Notes under the pieces: generated by a model
The model's database searches: none
The model's input: the letters and a program-made list of their open reading frames with translations, nothing else
Told to the model about the DNA's origin: nothing
Shown here: positions 28,120 to 37,017 of the stretch, one piece after another
Layout: each line of letters begins with the position of its first letter
How positions within the stretch are numbered: position 1 is the first letter of the stretch
Program-made: the position numbers and the translations under genes
NCBI RefSeq assembly: GCF_000956535.1
Contig: NZ_JYIY01000077.1
Span: 1-64,000 of the forward strand
From: Microbacterium ginsengisoli
GTDB taxonomy: Bacteria; Actinomycetota; Actinomycetes; Actinomycetales; Microbacteriaceae
Reading direction: 5' to 3'
DNA: 64,000 nt

Positions 28120-29319
28120 CTACGATGCCGGTTCGGCGGGCTCCGCCGGGTTTTGCGCGGAAACGACAAAGGCTTCGGCGATCAGCTGTGCGGTTTGCGC
28201 AATCTGCCAGCGGCGTGCCCCACCCGCCGCGAGGGCGGCCGCGATGTGGTCCGCGTCGGCGGGAACCGGCGGCTCCCACGCCAGGCGGCGCAGCAGCTCG
28301 GGCGTCAGCAGGTTCTCCGTCGGCATTCCGAGACTCGACGCACGCTCCTCGATGACCGGGCGCGCCGCCTTCAGCCGCGCGTCCGCCTCGGGGGCGCGGT
28401 CGGCCCACGCGCGCGGCGGCGGCAGCGTGTCGCCCGGAATGCGGTCGGGGGGAAGGTCGGTATCCGCGCGACCCCGCTCGATCGCATCCCACCAGCGGTC
28501 GAGCTGGGTGCGGCTGGCCCGGCCGGTGAACTCCTTCACCTCGGCGAGGGCACGTTTGGTCGCGGGGTTCGCCTGAATGGCCGCGACGAGTGAGCGATCG
28601 GGCACGAGCCGGCCGGGGGAGACATCCTGTTGCTGCGCGTATTCCTCACGCGCGATCCACAGGGCGCGGGCGATCGCGAGGTTGCGGCGCCCGCGCAGGG
28701 TGTGGAGTCCGCTCAGTCGGCGCCACGGGTCGGCGCGGACGGGCTTCGGCTCACGGTGCAGCACGGCGTCGAACTCCTCGGCCGCGAGCTCGGTCTTCCC
28801 CTGCGCAGCGAGCTCGTCGACGAGGATGTCGCGCACGTCGACGAGATGCAGCACATCGAGCGCCGCATACTCCAGCCACGACTGCGGCAGCGGACGCGTC
28901 GACCAGTCATCGGCCGAATGCGCCTTCGCGAGCGTGATCCCGAGGGTCTCCTCGACGATCGCACCGAGCCCCACGCGTTCGTGACCGAGGAGCCGGGCCG
29001 CGAGCTCGGTGTCGAAGATGCGCTGCGGCACGAGGCCCCACTCGCGCAGCGACGGGAGGTCCTGGCTCGCCGCGTGCAGCACCCACTCGTCATCGAGAGC
29101 CGCCTGCAGCACGGAGGCATCGGGCAGTGCCGGCGGGTCGAACAGGAAGACACCGGCGTCCCGTCGGAAGACCTGCACGAGGTAGGCGCGCTGGCTGTAG
29201 CGGAACCCGGAGGCCCGCTCGACGTCCACAGCGATCGGACCGGTTCCCGCCGCGAGCACGGCGGCCGCGGCATCCAGTCCCTCGGTCGTCGAGATCACGT
29301 CGTAGTCAGGCACGGGCAC
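28120..29319 (-). CDS. rnd: Ribonuclease D with HRDC domain
   Basis: A DEDD-type 3'-5' exoribonuclease related to RNase D, implicated in tRNA and small RNA 3' maturation. It has 399 residues. The exonuclease domain shows the catalytic acidic positions in PIAVDVERASGFRYSQRAYL, FDTELAARLLGHERVGL and the YxxxD motif WLEYAALDVLHL. A C-terminal HRDC domain starts around VRADPWRRLSGLHTLRGRRN and has a second helical repeat. Note that ExoI reads DVE rather than the common DTE. The start overlaps the DUF3000 stop by 14 bases, so they are co-transcribed. Confidence 0.92.
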   Translation of the reverse strand: MPVPDYDVISTTEGLDAAAAVLAAGTGPIAVDVERASGFRYSQRAYLVQVFRRDAGVFLFDPPALPDASVLQAALDDEWVLHAASQDLPSLREWGLVPQRIFDTELAARLLGHERVGLGAIVEETLGITLAKAHSADDWSTRPLPQSWLEYAALDVLHLVDVRDILVDELAAQGKTELAAEEFDAVLHREPKPVRADPWRRLSGLHTLRGRRNLAIARALWIAREEYAQQQDVSPGRLVPDRSLVAAIQANPATKRALAEVKEFTGRASRTQLDRWWDAIERGRADTDLPPDRIPGDTLPPPRAWADRAPEADARLKAARPVIEERASSLGMPTENLLTPELLRRLAWEPPVPADADHIAAALAAGGARRWQIAQTAQLIAEAFVVSAQNPAEPAEPAS

Positions 29320-29893
29320 GTCCTCGGGGATTCAGCACGGGGGCCTGTTCAGAGCCCGGCGGGAGACCGGCGAGCATGCAGACGACCTCGGCCCAGGCAC
29401 GCACGTGCGCGTCGAACGGGCCGTCGGGCGTCCACGACGCCCGCAGCTCCAGCTGCGAGCCGGAGCCTTCGGCGGCCAACGAGCCGAAGCCCTGCGAGAC
29501 GGTTTTGGTGACCGTGCCGGAGGGGGAGTGATAGGCCGCGCCGTTCTCGTCGAGCGCGTCGAGCAACCACGCCCAGGCCACCTCGGCGACCATCGGATCG
29601 ACGCCGATGTCGACCTCGAGCGGCGCCTGCGCATAGCAGACGATGCGCCATGCACCGCCCCACGCGTCGGGCTCCTCCCGGTCGTGCAGCAGCACGAACC
29701 GACCCGTGCCGTAGACGGAGTCGAGCGCACCGGGCTCGGGACGGATGTCGCCTGCGAGGGCGAACGCCTCGGGGGCGAGTCCCGTCGGGGCGGGCAGCTC
29801 GCGGGTCACGAGGTCGTCGCGAAGGTCCGCGGCATGCAGCTGGGCAAGCGCGGCGGCGAACGACGCGGATGCCGCGGGAGCCTGGTCGACCAC
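29306..29893 (-). CDS. DUF3000 protein
   Basis: A 195-residue conserved actinobacterial protein of unknown function, nearly always next to rnd. Conserved pieces are FVLLHDREEPDAWGGAWRIV, YAQAPLEVDIGVDPMVAEVAW and VTKTVSQGFGSL. It is soluble. The GTG at 29891-29893 lies exactly six bases from TAGTCT on the minus strand, so it should be leaderless. It overlaps rnd by 14 bases. Confidence 0.9.
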   Translation of the reverse strand: MVDQAPAASASFAAALAQLHAADLRDDLVTRELPAPTGLAPEAFALAGDIRPEPGALDSVYGTGRFVLLHDREEPDAWGGAWRIVCYAQAPLEVDIGVDPMVAEVAWAWLLDALDENGAAYHSPSGTVTKTVSQGFGSLAAEGSGSQLELRASWTPDGPFDAHVRAWAEVVCMLAGLPPGSEQAPVLNPRGRARA

Positions 29894-29899
29894 GACGAC

Positions 29900-29909
29900 A
29901 GACTAGAAT
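29900..29909. promoter_or_regulatory. Interlocked divergent -10 boxes for DUF3000 and the alpha/beta hydrolase
   Basis: Ten bases, AGACTAGAAT, hold two -10 hexamers that share a TA: TAGTCT on the minus strand (29900-29905, six bases from the DUF3000 start) and TAGAAT on the plus strand (29904-29909, nine bases from the hydrolase start). RNA polymerase could not occupy both at once. Confidence 0.55.
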
Positions 29910-29918
29910 GAAGCCTCG

Positions 29919-31142
29919 ATGGCAAGCTCAAGGCGCGCCGCGTCGCGCGGCGCCTCACCTGCGGTCTCTCTCGGTCTGCGCACCCTCATCGTCGCGCTCG
30001 GCGTGCTGCTCGGACTCTCGCTCGCGGCTATCGCCGGAGTGGCCGGACGCATCGCGCGACTCGTGGTGACGCCCTCGCGCCGGCGCCCCGACACGACCAT
30101 CGTCGCGCTCGACCCGGCCGCCCAGACGATCACCCTGACGCGCACGCCCGACACGGAACTGCCCGGACGATACGGTCTGTTCACGACGGGTGCCGAGGAG
30201 TACCTCAAGCTCGGCTCGGTCCTGCAGGCGGATGCCGGCACGGTCAAGCGCAAGCTTCTCACCGAGGTGCCGACGGGCACACAGCTCGCCGACCCCGCCG
30301 CGTTCAGCGGGTGGTACTACGACCGTCCCGAGCAGTTGCATCTGCCCTACCGGTCGACACTCATCGGCTCCGCCGTGGGGCCGTGCCCGGCGTGGATCTT
30401 CCCCGCCGACGGCGGCAGCGACGTCTGGTGCATCCAGATCCATGGCCGCGGCGCCGCGCGGGCGGAGTGCCTGCGCGCGGTCCCACTGCTGCACAGCCTG
30501 GGCATCACGACGATGGTGACGTCGTACCGCAATGACGGCGAGGCACCGCGCAGCCGCACGGGCACGTACATGCTCGGCGCGACGGAGTGGCGCGACGTCG
30601 ACGCCGCGGTCGGCTACGCCCGCCGCCACGGGGCGGAGCGCATCATCCTCATGGGGTGGTCGATGGGCGGCGCGATCGCTCTCCAGCTCGAGCTCAGTTC
30701 GGCGCACCGTGATCGCATCGTGGGCGTGATCCTGGAGTCACCGGTGGTCGACTGGAGGATCGTGCTGCGGTATCAGGGTCGGGAGATGGGGCTGCCGGAG
30801 CCGGTCACCGAGCTCGCGCTCACCGCGCTGCAGTCGGAGTGGGGTGCCGCCCTGACCCGCAGTGGAGCGCCGATCCCGTTCGACCGCCTCGACGTCGTGG
30901 CGCGAGCGGAGGAGCTGCGGCATCCGATTCTGATCCTTCACAGCGACGACGACGGGTTCGTTCCCTCGGAGGCGTCGCACCAGCTCGCCGAGGCCCGTCC
31001 CGACCTGGTCGACCTGCAGGTCTTCGCCGTCGCCCGCCACACGAAGCTCTGGAACTACGACCAGGAGCGCTGGAGCCGGGCGATCGAATCGTGGCTCGAC
31101 GCGCACGCGCTCATCCCGCGGGACGCAGGCGCAGATACGTGA
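29919..31142 (+). CDS. Membrane-anchored alpha/beta hydrolase
   Basis: A 407-residue serine hydrolase of the alpha/beta fold. An N-terminal hydrophobic segment (LGLRTLIVALGVLLGLSLAA, about residues 18-37) after a basic N-terminus should anchor it in the membrane or act as an uncleaved signal. The nucleophile elbow is GWSMGGAIALQ. The Asp/His region is PILILHSDDDGFVP and AVARHTKLWNYD, and the oxyanion region is VWCIQIHGRGAARAE. The family is widespread in actinobacteria with no defined substrate. It starts nine bases after a TAGAAT box and its last 32 bases overlap the convergent RibD-like gene. Confidence 0.85.
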   Translation: MASSRRAASRGASPAVSLGLRTLIVALGVLLGLSLAAIAGVAGRIARLVVTPSRRRPDTTIVALDPAAQTITLTRTPDTELPGRYGLFTTGAEEYLKLGSVLQADAGTVKRKLLTEVPTGTQLADPAAFSGWYYDRPEQLHLPYRSTLIGSAVGPCPAWIFPADGGSDVWCIQIHGRGAARAECLRAVPLLHSLGITTMVTSYRNDGEAPRSRTGTYMLGATEWRDVDAAVGYARRHGAERIILMGWSMGGAIALQLELSSAHRDRIVGVILESPVVDWRIVLRYQGREMGLPEPVTELALTALQSEWGAALTRSGAPIPFDRLDVVARAEELRHPILILHSDDDGFVPSEASHQLAEARPDLVDLQVFAVARHTKLWNYDQERWSRAIESWLDAHALIPRDAGADT

Positions 31143-31833
31143 ACCCCGTCTCGTCGACCAGGTGGCCGACGACCCGCGTGGCGACGCGCTGATCGCGCGC
31201 CAGCCGCAGGAAGGGCGAACTGACGGGTTCGAGCACGGGCGCGACCGTGAGGCAGTACTCGTCGATCACTCCGGCCGCCGCGAACTGGCTCGCGAGCGAC
31301 GGTCCACCCTCGCAGACAACGCGGCGATGGCCCTCCTCCGCCAGGACCGTGAGGACGTCCCGCGGGGACAGCGGTGCGGTTCCGGGCACCGGCAGCACAG
31401 TGATGCCCGCGGCATCCGGATGCGAGCGGATCGCATCGGCGCGATCGGCGGGGCAGATCACGATCACCTGATCGCTCGCGGCACCCTCGGCCAGAGCGAG
31501 GCGGTGGCCGGTGAGGTCTCCGCTGGACGTGACGATCGCCAGACGCGCACGGCGGGGCACGATGTACCCCTCTGCCCGCACGCTCTGCGCGCCGACGACG
31601 ACGACGTCGGCGAGCTCGCGGATGATGCCGAGAATGAGACGGTCGACGCGGTTCGTGAGCGACTCGCTCGTGCCGTCGTCGCCGGCGGCCGCTCCTGTGA
31701 GGCTCGTGATCATGTTGAGCCGCACGAAGCGGTCGGCCGTGGGCGCATAGACATGACGCAGTGCCTCACGCGTGCCGGGGGCGAGGGTGTCGAACGCGCG
31801 GAGCGTGCGCGGCTCGAGTTCGAGCAGGGTCAT
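31111..31833 (-). CDS. RibD C-terminal-like / dihydrofolate reductase family protein
   Basis: A 240-residue protein of the RibD_C reductase family, which uses NAD(P)H to reduce pyrimidine or pterin-like substrates. Characteristic parts are DRFVRLNMITSLTGAAAGDDG, ADVVVVGAQSVRAEGY, VVCEGGPSLASQFAAAGVID and EYCLTVAPVL. There is no N-terminal deaminase domain, so it is not a complete RibD; it may act in riboflavin synthesis or on another substrate. Its ATG overlaps the sufE stop by four bases, and its 3' end overlaps the hydrolase gene by 32 bases. Confidence 0.85.
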   Translation of the reverse strand: MTLLELEPRTLRAFDTLAPGTREALRHVYAPTADRFVRLNMITSLTGAAAGDDGTSESLTNRVDRLILGIIRELADVVVVGAQSVRAEGYIVPRRARLAIVTSSGDLTGHRLALAEGAASDQVIVICPADRADAIRSHPDAAGITVLPVPGTAPLSPRDVLTVLAEEGHRRVVCEGGPSLASQFAAAGVIDEYCLTVAPVLEPVSSPFLRLARDQRVATRVVGHLVDETGFTYLRLRPAG

Positions 31834-32279
31834 CCCGCCAGTGCACCCGACTTCTCGTGCACCTGGCGCTTGGCGCGCCGGAGCATCCCTGACATTCCGA
31901 CGATGCGCAGCGGCGAGACCGCGCGCGTGAGCCCGATGGTCTGCGGGTAGTCATCGGGGATCGCGAGCACCTCGGCGACGGTCAGACCGGAGATCCCCTG
32001 CACGAGGATGCTGGCGAAGCCGCGGGTCGTCGGCGCCTCGGCGGGAGCCATCGCGTGCATCGTCACGATGCCGTCGGCGACCTCGATCAAGATATAGACC
32101 GGGGACTGGCACTCCGCCACACGCTCGCACATCTCGGGATGGCCCTGCAGGGCCGGAGGCACCTCGGGGAGCTCCTCGGAGTACTCGAGGAGCAACTGGA
32201 GGCGCTCGGGGTCCGTGAGCTCGAGGAAGGCGTCGCGCGCCTCGGCGAGCGAGGGCGGGAGCGCGTCAGAGTCCGACAT
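31830..32279 (-). CDS. SufE-like cysteine desulfuration protein
   Basis: A 149-residue SufE family protein, which accepts sulfur from a cysteine desulfurase for iron-sulfur assembly. The sulfur-accepting Cys is in RVAECQSPVYILIEV. Other family parts are LLLEYSEELPEVPP and PTTRGFASILVQGISGLTVAEV. The ATG at 32279 is preferred for its GGATGGGGCG leader; an ATG nine bases upstream is possible. The next upstream gene is a sulfurtransferase, 29 bases away, so this looks like a small sulfur-transfer unit together with the RibD-like gene. Confidence 0.9.
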   Translation of the reverse strand: MSDSDALPPSLAEARDAFLELTDPERLQLLLEYSEELPEVPPALQGHPEMCERVAECQSPVYILIEVADGIVTMHAMAPAEAPTTRGFASILVQGISGLTVAEVLAIPDDYPQTIGLTRAVSPLRIVGMSGMLRRAKRQVHEKSGALAG

Positions 32280-32308
32280 CGCCCCCATCCTCGCACGCAG
32301 GAAGAACG

Positions 32309-33214
32309 TCAGGCGCGCGGGGGGACCGCGCCCGGCTCGGCACCCGTGACGATGGGAACCCGCACGGCGCTGCCCCACTCGGTCCAGGAGCCGTCGTAGT
32401 TGCGCACGTTCTCGATGCCGAGCAGGTGCTTCAGCACGAACCAGGTGTGGCTCGAGCGTTCACCGATGCGGCAGTAGGCGATGACCTCATCGGCGTCGCC
32501 GAGTCCCGCCTCGTCACGGTAGATGGCGTCGAGCTCGGCGCGCGACTTGAAGGTGCCGTCCGCGGCCACGGCCTTGGCCCACGGAACACTCGCCGCGCTG
32601 GGGATGTGGCCGGCGCGCAGGGCGCCCTCTTCGGGGTAGGCGGGGGCGGACGTGCGCTCGCCCGAGTACTCCTCCGGCGACCGCACGTCGATGAGCGGCT
32701 TGCCGAGGTGGACGAGGACGTCCTCCTTGTACGCGCGCAGCACGGAGTCGTCGCGCTCGATGACGGGATACGACGTCGCGGCGCGCTCGGCGGGCGCGGT
32801 CGTGATGTCGCGGCCCTCGGCGATCCAGCGATCACGGCCACCGTCGAGCAGGCGCACGTCCTCGTGGCCGAACAGCGAGAACACCCACAGTGCGTAGGCG
32901 GCCCACCAGTTGTTCTTGTCGCCGTAGATGACGATGGTGTCGTCACGCGAGATGCCCTTGCGGCTGAGCAGCTCGGCGAAGCCCGCGCCGTCGACGTAGT
33001 CACGCACGACCGGGTCGTTGAGCTCGGTGTGCCAGTCGACCTTGACGGCGCCGGGAATATGGCCGGTCTCGTAGAGGAGGACGTCCTCGTCGGACTCGAC
33101 GACCACCAGGCCCGGGTCGGTGAGGTGCTCGGCGAGCCACGCGGTGCTCACCAGCCGGTCGCTGTGCGCATACTCGGCGAACTTCTGGCTGTCGGTGTCG
33201 GGTGCGACGGACAT
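32309..33214 (-). CDS. sseA: Sulfurtransferase with two rhodanese domains
   Basis: A 301-residue thiosulfate/3-mercaptopyruvate sulfurtransferase. The inactive N-terminal rhodanese domain has [19 protein letters not shown], and the catalytic domain has [32 protein letters not shown] and the active-site loop [14 protein letters not shown] with the persulfide Cys. The CRIGERS loop is that of actinobacterial thiosulfate sulfurtransferases. The ATG at 33212-33214 has GAGGAGC upstream. It is followed by sufE, suggesting linked sulfur handling. Confidence 0.92.
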   Translation of the reverse strand: MSVAPDTDSQKFAEYAHSDRLVSTAWLAEHLTDPGLVVVESDEDVLLYETGHIPGAVKVDWHTELNDPVVRDYVDGAGFAELLSRKGISRDDTIVIYGDKNNWWAAYALWVFSLFGHEDVRLLDGGRDRWIAEGRDITTAPAERAATSYPVIERDDSVLRAYKEDVLVHLGKPLIDVRSPEEYSGERTSAPAYPEEGALRAGHIPSAASVPWAKAVAADGTFKSRAELDAIYRDEAGLGDADEVIAYCRIGERSSHTWFVLKHLLGIENVRNYDGSWTEWGSAVRVPIVTGAEPGAVPPRA

Positions 33215-33330
33215 CGCTGCTCCTCGGAAATGACGGGTGGGTGACGGCGTTAGGGTTGTTCGCGTCCCCGCCAACCTACGTCGGTGCAGCGGGGGCGGAT
33301 CTGTTGCGTCGAAAAATGACAGGGGCACGA

Positions 33331-34365
33331 ATGGCAGCCGCCGTGACCACGGGCGTCATCCACCTCACCGACCGAACCCCTGACGTGAGCGGCGCGGACA
33401 TGGTCGCCGCCCTCGTCCCCCCGCCCCAGTTCGACGGAGCGACCTTCGAGACGTATCGCGCCGATGACGCCTATCCGTCGCAGCAGGCGGCAAAGGAGAA
33501 GCTGATCGCCTTCTCCGGCGGCGGAGCGGCCGCACCGGTGCGTCGGGGGCTCTTCTCGAAGGCGCCGAAGATCGAGCCCACAAAACCCGGGGTGTATCTC
33601 GACGGCGGGTTCGGCGTGGGCAAGACCCACCTCCTCGCGTCCATCTACCATGCGATGCCCGCCCGCCGTAAGTACTTCGGCTCGTTCATCGAGTACACGG
33701 CGCTCGTCGGCGCACTCGGCTATCAAAAGGCCGTCGAGCTCTTCCGCGGCGCCGACCTGCTGTGCATCGACGAGTTCGAGCTCGACGACCCGGGCGACAC
33801 GATGGTGATGACCCGTCTCCTCGGCGAGCTGGTTCCCGGTGGAACCAGGCTGGCCGCGACATCCAACACGCCTCCGAACGCGCTCGGCGAGGGCCGTTTC
33901 GCCGCCCAGGACTTCCTGCGCGAGATCAATGCGATGTCTGCCAGCTTCGAGACGCTGCGCATCGACGGCGTCGACTTCCGCCAGCGCGCCCTCGACGGCC
34001 ACGCGGTCGTGCTCGACGACGAGGCATACACGGTGGCGATCGCGGATGCCGCGGCATCCGGTCTCGTCTCGGATGACGCGTTCGGGGACCTCGTCGCGCA
34101 CCTGGCCCGGGTGCACCCGTCGCGCTACATCCGCCTCATCGATGGTCTCGCCACCATCGGGTTGCGCGACGTCGTCACGCTGGAGGACCAGTCCGCAGCC
34201 CTGCGACTGGTCGCATTCGTCGATCGCGCCTACGATGCGCAGGTCCCCATCCGTGCGACCGGAGTCGCCCTCGATCGGGTCTTCGGCGAGGACATGCTCG
34301 GCGGGGGGTACCGCAAGAAGTACCTGCGCGCCATCTCTCGCCTGAACGCCTTGACGCATTCCTGA
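33331..34365 (+). CDS. zapE: ZapE/AFG1-like ATPase
   Basis: An AAA-type P-loop ATPase; in E. coli ZapE associates with the Z ring. It has 344 residues from the ATG at 33331 (AGGGG six to seven bases upstream); ATG 33316 is an alternative. Walker A is [18 protein letters not shown] and Walker B is [18 protein letters not shown]. Sensor and family parts include [16 protein letters not shown] and the C-terminal [26 protein letters not shown] at 33250-33255 may be its promoter. It is divergent from the sulfurtransferase and stands alone. Confidence 0.9.
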   Translation: MAAAVTTGVIHLTDRTPDVSGADMVAALVPPPQFDGATFETYRADDAYPSQQAAKEKLIAFSGGGAAAPVRRGLFSKAPKIEPTKPGVYLDGGFGVGKTHLLASIYHAMPARRKYFGSFIEYTALVGALGYQKAVELFRGADLLCIDEFELDDPGDTMVMTRLLGELVPGGTRLAATSNTPPNALGEGRFAAQDFLREINAMSASFETLRIDGVDFRQRALDGHAVVLDDEAYTVAIADAAASGLVSDDAFGDLVAHLARVHPSRYIRLIDGLATIGLRDVVTLEDQSAALRLVAFVDRAYDAQVPIRATGVALDRVFGEDMLGGGYRKKYLRAISRLNALTHS

Positions 34366-34435
34366 CGACTCCCGGTCGCTCCCGCGCAGCTGCACGGGAA
34401 CCTCACGGTCATGCCTCGAGATCTCTGCGACTCCC

Positions 34436-34482
34436 GAAACGTGATGTTAACGCGGGCCTGTGCACTGTTACCTGCCGGAAAC
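34436..34482 (+). promoter_or_regulatory. Two GlnR-type half-site pairs upstream of amtB
   Basis: GTTAC-N6-GAAAC (34467-34482) fits the GlnR consensus GTNAC-N6-GNAAC exactly. A second, weaker copy, GAAAC-N6-TTAAC, lies at 34436-34451, 31 bases upstream, about three helical turns. GlnR activates ammonium transport genes under nitrogen limitation in actinobacteria, so control of amtB by GlnR is likely. Confidence 0.6.
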
Positions 34483-34595
34483 ACGAGGCGCATACCGGGC
34501 GAAACCCGCTCTCGCGAGACTGGCGGCACCCGACGCTACGCTCTCCCGCGCGTTCTGCCGAGGGTCCTGTAACACGACACATGAGTGAGGATTTC

Positions 34596-35888
34596 ATGGA
34601 CAACGGAAGTCTCGCCTGGTACATCGCCGCAACGGCGCTAGTGCTGTTCATGACGCCGGGCGTTGCGTTCTTCTACGGAGGACTCGTCAAGGCCAAGAGC
34701 GTCGTCAGCATGATGATGATGAGCTTCGGAGCAATGGGCCTCATCGCCGTGCTCTGGATCCTCTACGGATTCAACATGCAGACCGCCGACTGGTGGCCTG
34801 GCGTACTCGGCAACCCCTTCAGCGACTTCGGCCTGACCACCATGGCCAACACCCCGGAGACCGCATCGGTCAACCTGACGGCCGTCTCGTACGGCGCGAC
34901 GTTCGCGATCATCACGGTCGCGCTCGTCTCCGGCGCCATCGCCGACCGCGCCAAGTTCGGCTCGTGGATGATCTTCGCGTTCCTGTTCGCGACGATCGAC
35001 TACTTCGCGGTCGCCGGCTGGGTCTGGAACACCAACGGCTGGATCTTCAACCTCGGCACGACGCTGTTCGGCAAGGACGCTGGCGTTGAGGTCATCGACT
35101 ACGCCGGTGGTACTGCGGTGCACATCAACGCCGGTGCCGCGGCGCTCGCGCTCGCACTCGTGCTCGGAAAGCGCGTCGGCTTCAAGAAGGGCATCACCAA
35201 GCCCCACAACGTGCCGCTCGTGCTGCTCGGCGCCGCCATCCTGTGGTTCGGCTGGTTCGGCTTCAACGCCGGCGCCTCGGCCTTCTTCGTCTCGCCCGAG
35301 GGCACCTCGTCGGCGAACGGCGCGATCCTCGCGGGTATCGGTGCCGTCGGCTCACCGACCGGTCTGATCGTGATCAACACGCTCGGCGCCACGGCTGCGG
35401 CCGTGCTCGGCTGGATCATCGTCGAGAAGCTCAAGGACGGCAAGGCCACCTCGGTCGGCGCCGCCTCGGGTGCCGTCGCCGGTCTCGTCGCGATCACCCC
35501 CTCGTGCGCGAACCTCGACCCGGGCTGGGCGCTCCTGCTCGGCCTCATCGCCGGTGGCGTGTGCGCGATTGCGATCGAGCTGAAGTGGAAGCTCGGCTTC
35601 GACGACTCGCTCGACGTCGTGGGTGTCCACCTCGTCGGCGGCATCATCGGAACGCTGTACCTCGGCTTCTTCGCCACGGGCACGGGGCTGTTCCTCGGCG
35701 GTGGCTGGGACCAGCTCATCCTGCAGGCGATCGCCGCAGCCACGGTGCTGGTGTTCTCCTTCGTCGTCGCCTTCGTGGTCGGTTTCGCGATCGAGAAGAC
35801 GATCGGGTTCCGCATCAAGAACGAGGACGAGATCGCCGGTGTCGACACCACGGTCCACGGTGAAGAGGGCTACGCACTCGCGGAGTGA
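34596..35888 (+). CDS. amtB: Ammonium transporter
   Basis: A trimeric Amt family ammonium channel with about eleven membrane segments. It has 430 residues from ATG 34596, which has AGTGAGGA eight bases upstream; an in-frame ATG at 34581 lacks a ribosome site. The start MDNGSLAWYIAATALVLFMT has no signal peptide. Family parts include TPGVAFFYGGLVKAKSVVSM, the first pore His in GGTAVHINAGAAALALAL, FGWFGFNAGASAFF and the second His in DVVGVHLVGGIIGTLYLG. No glnK/glnD genes follow, unlike the usual amtB-glnK-glnD operon; a strong hairpin comes next. Confidence 0.96.
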   Translation: MDNGSLAWYIAATALVLFMTPGVAFFYGGLVKAKSVVSMMMMSFGAMGLIAVLWILYGFNMQTADWWPGVLGNPFSDFGLTTMANTPETASVNLTAVSYGATFAIITVALVSGAIADRAKFGSWMIFAFLFATIDYFAVAGWVWNTNGWIFNLGTTLFGKDAGVEVIDYAGGTAVHINAGAAALALALVLGKRVGFKKGITKPHNVPLVLLGAAILWFGWFGFNAGASAFFVSPEGTSSANGAILAGIGAVGSPTGLIVINTLGATAAAVLGWIIVEKLKDGKATSVGAASGAVAGLVAITPSCANLDPGWALLLGLIAGGVCAIAIELKWKLGFDDSLDVVGVHLVGGIIGTLYLGFFATGTGLFLGGGWDQLILQAIAAATVLVFSFVVAFVVGFAIEKTIGFRIKNEDEIAGVDTTVHGEEGYALAE

Positions 35889-35904
35889 CCTTCACCGATC
35901 GTCC

Positions 35905-35940
35905 CGAAGGGCGTCGCGGCTTCGGCCGCGGCGCCCTTCG
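35905..35940 (+). terminator. Terminator hairpin after amtB
   Basis: A 16-bp stem (35905-35920 with 35925-35940, one G-T pair) closed by a TTCG tetraloop, 17 bases after the amtB stop. No U-tract. It isolates amtB from the following gene. Confidence 0.75.
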
Positions 35941-35977
35941 GCGTTCCCCGGCGGGCGCGCTCCGCTAGCGTGAGGAT

Positions 35978-36436
35978 GTGGCCTTCTCGACACTGCTCCG
36001 CGGATTGGTGCGCGCCCTCACCGGACGCCCCGCTCGCGCCGAAGAGGTCGACATACGCACGACACGCGGCATCCGCGTCGCGTACTCGCCGTCTCCCGGC
36101 GGCGCGGCCGACGGGGGAGAGATCGTGTGGACCTGGGTGCCGTTCCAGGAGAACCCGCGTCAGGGGAAGGACCGGCCGGTGCTCGTCATCGGCCGCGCCG
36201 GACGCGCTCATGCGTGGGCGATGAAGCTGACGAGCAAGTCCCACGTCGGCGACCGCGAGTACGTCTCGCTCGGCAGCGGTGCATGGGATGCCTCCCGGCG
36301 CGAGTCGTGGCTCGATCTCGATCAGCTGTACCGGGTGCCGGATGCGGCGGTGCGCCGCGAAGCCGCGGCGCTCGACGCGCGCACGTTCCGCCGCGTCGCC
36401 GCGGAGCTGCAGCGCCGGTACGGCTGGCGCATCTAG
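35978..36436 (+). CDS. PemK/MazF-like protein
   Basis: A 152-residue protein with a PemK/MazF-type fold, the family of mRNA-cleaving toxins. Visible features are GEIVWTWVPFQENPRQGKDR, RPVLVIGRAGRAHAWAMKLTS and WLDLDQLYRV, as in the actinobacterial branch often labelled PemK-like. The GTG at 35978 lies six bases after TAGCGT (35966-35971), so it is probably leaderless. No small antitoxin gene is next to it, so a toxin role is doubtful; it may be a housekeeping relative. Confidence 0.7.
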   Translation: MAFSTLLRGLVRALTGRPARAEEVDIRTTRGIRVAYSPSPGGAADGGEIVWTWVPFQENPRQGKDRPVLVIGRAGRAHAWAMKLTSKSHVGDREYVSLGSGAWDASRRESWLDLDQLYRVPDAAVRREAAALDARTFRRVAAELQRRYGWRI

Positions 36437-36468
36437 CCGGGAGCTGCGCGGCGGGCTAGCCTCGCGGC

Positions 36469-36753
36469 ATGGGGGAGCACGAGGCATCCGATCGCCGTGG
36501 GCTGGGCGGTGTCATCTGGGCGTGGATCTGGACCGCCGTCGCTGGTGGCGTCGCGGCGCCCCTCTGGGCCGTGAGTAGCCTGACGGAGGGGGCATGCTAC
36601 GACTCGTCGGTGCCGGGACGCTCGTACTGCATCTCGGGTCCGGTGCTCGGTGCGCCGGCGACGGCGGTGCTGTGGACCCTGTGGGCGATCGCGGTCGCCG
36701 TGTGCCTCGTCATCGCCATCCGGACGACGCGCACGCGCCTGTGCGAGGCGTAG
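36469..36753 (+). CDS. Small two-helix membrane protein, unknown
   Basis: A 94-residue protein with two hydrophobic segments (VIWAWIWTAVAGGVAAPLWA and TAVLWTLWAIAVAVCLVIAI). The loop between them has two cysteines (TEGACYDSSVPGRSYCISG) that may form a disulfide outside the cell. TAGCCT at 36457-36462 lies exactly six bases before the ATG, a leaderless arrangement that supports expression. I do not recognise a family. Confidence 0.6.
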   Translation: MGEHEASDRRGLGGVIWAWIWTAVAGGVAAPLWAVSSLTEGACYDSSVPGRSYCISGPVLGAPATAVLWTLWAIAVAVCLVIAIRTTRTRLCEA

Positions 36754-36765
36754 AACTCACACGAC

Positions 36766-36789
36766 GAACCCCCGCCGAAGCGGGGGTTC
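36766..36789. terminator. Terminator hairpin between the small membrane gene and tRNA-Val(CAC)
   Basis: A perfect 10-bp stem (36766-36775 with 36780-36789) with a CGAA loop. It lies two bases past the 3' end of the minus-strand tRNA and 13 bases past the plus-strand gene, so it can serve both. Confidence 0.7.
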
Positions 36790-36791
36790 TG

Positions 36792-36867
36792 TGGTGGGCG
36801 ATACCAGACTCGAACTGATGACCTCTTCCGTGTGAAGGAAGCGCGCTACCAACTGCGCCAATCGCCC
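36792..36867 (-). tRNA. tRNA-Val (anticodon CAC)
   Basis: Reads 5' to 3' on the minus strand with acceptor stem GGGCGAT/ATCGCCC, D arm, anticodon loop TTCACAC (CAC, reading GUG), T loop TTCGAGT and an encoded CCA end. It is closely similar to tRNA-Val(GAC) on the other strand 380 bases away. Confidence 0.95.
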
Positions 36868-37017
36868 GATCGGCCCCGGAGGACCGAGTGTCGAGCATAC
36901 CGGATGCGGCGGGCCCGCCGCGAACCGAGAGCGCGAAACGCCCGCGCGCGTGCCGGTTTTGCGTCGACCGATTCGTCGGCTAAAGTCGTACGAGTGCCCC
37001 GGGCAACTGGGAAACAC

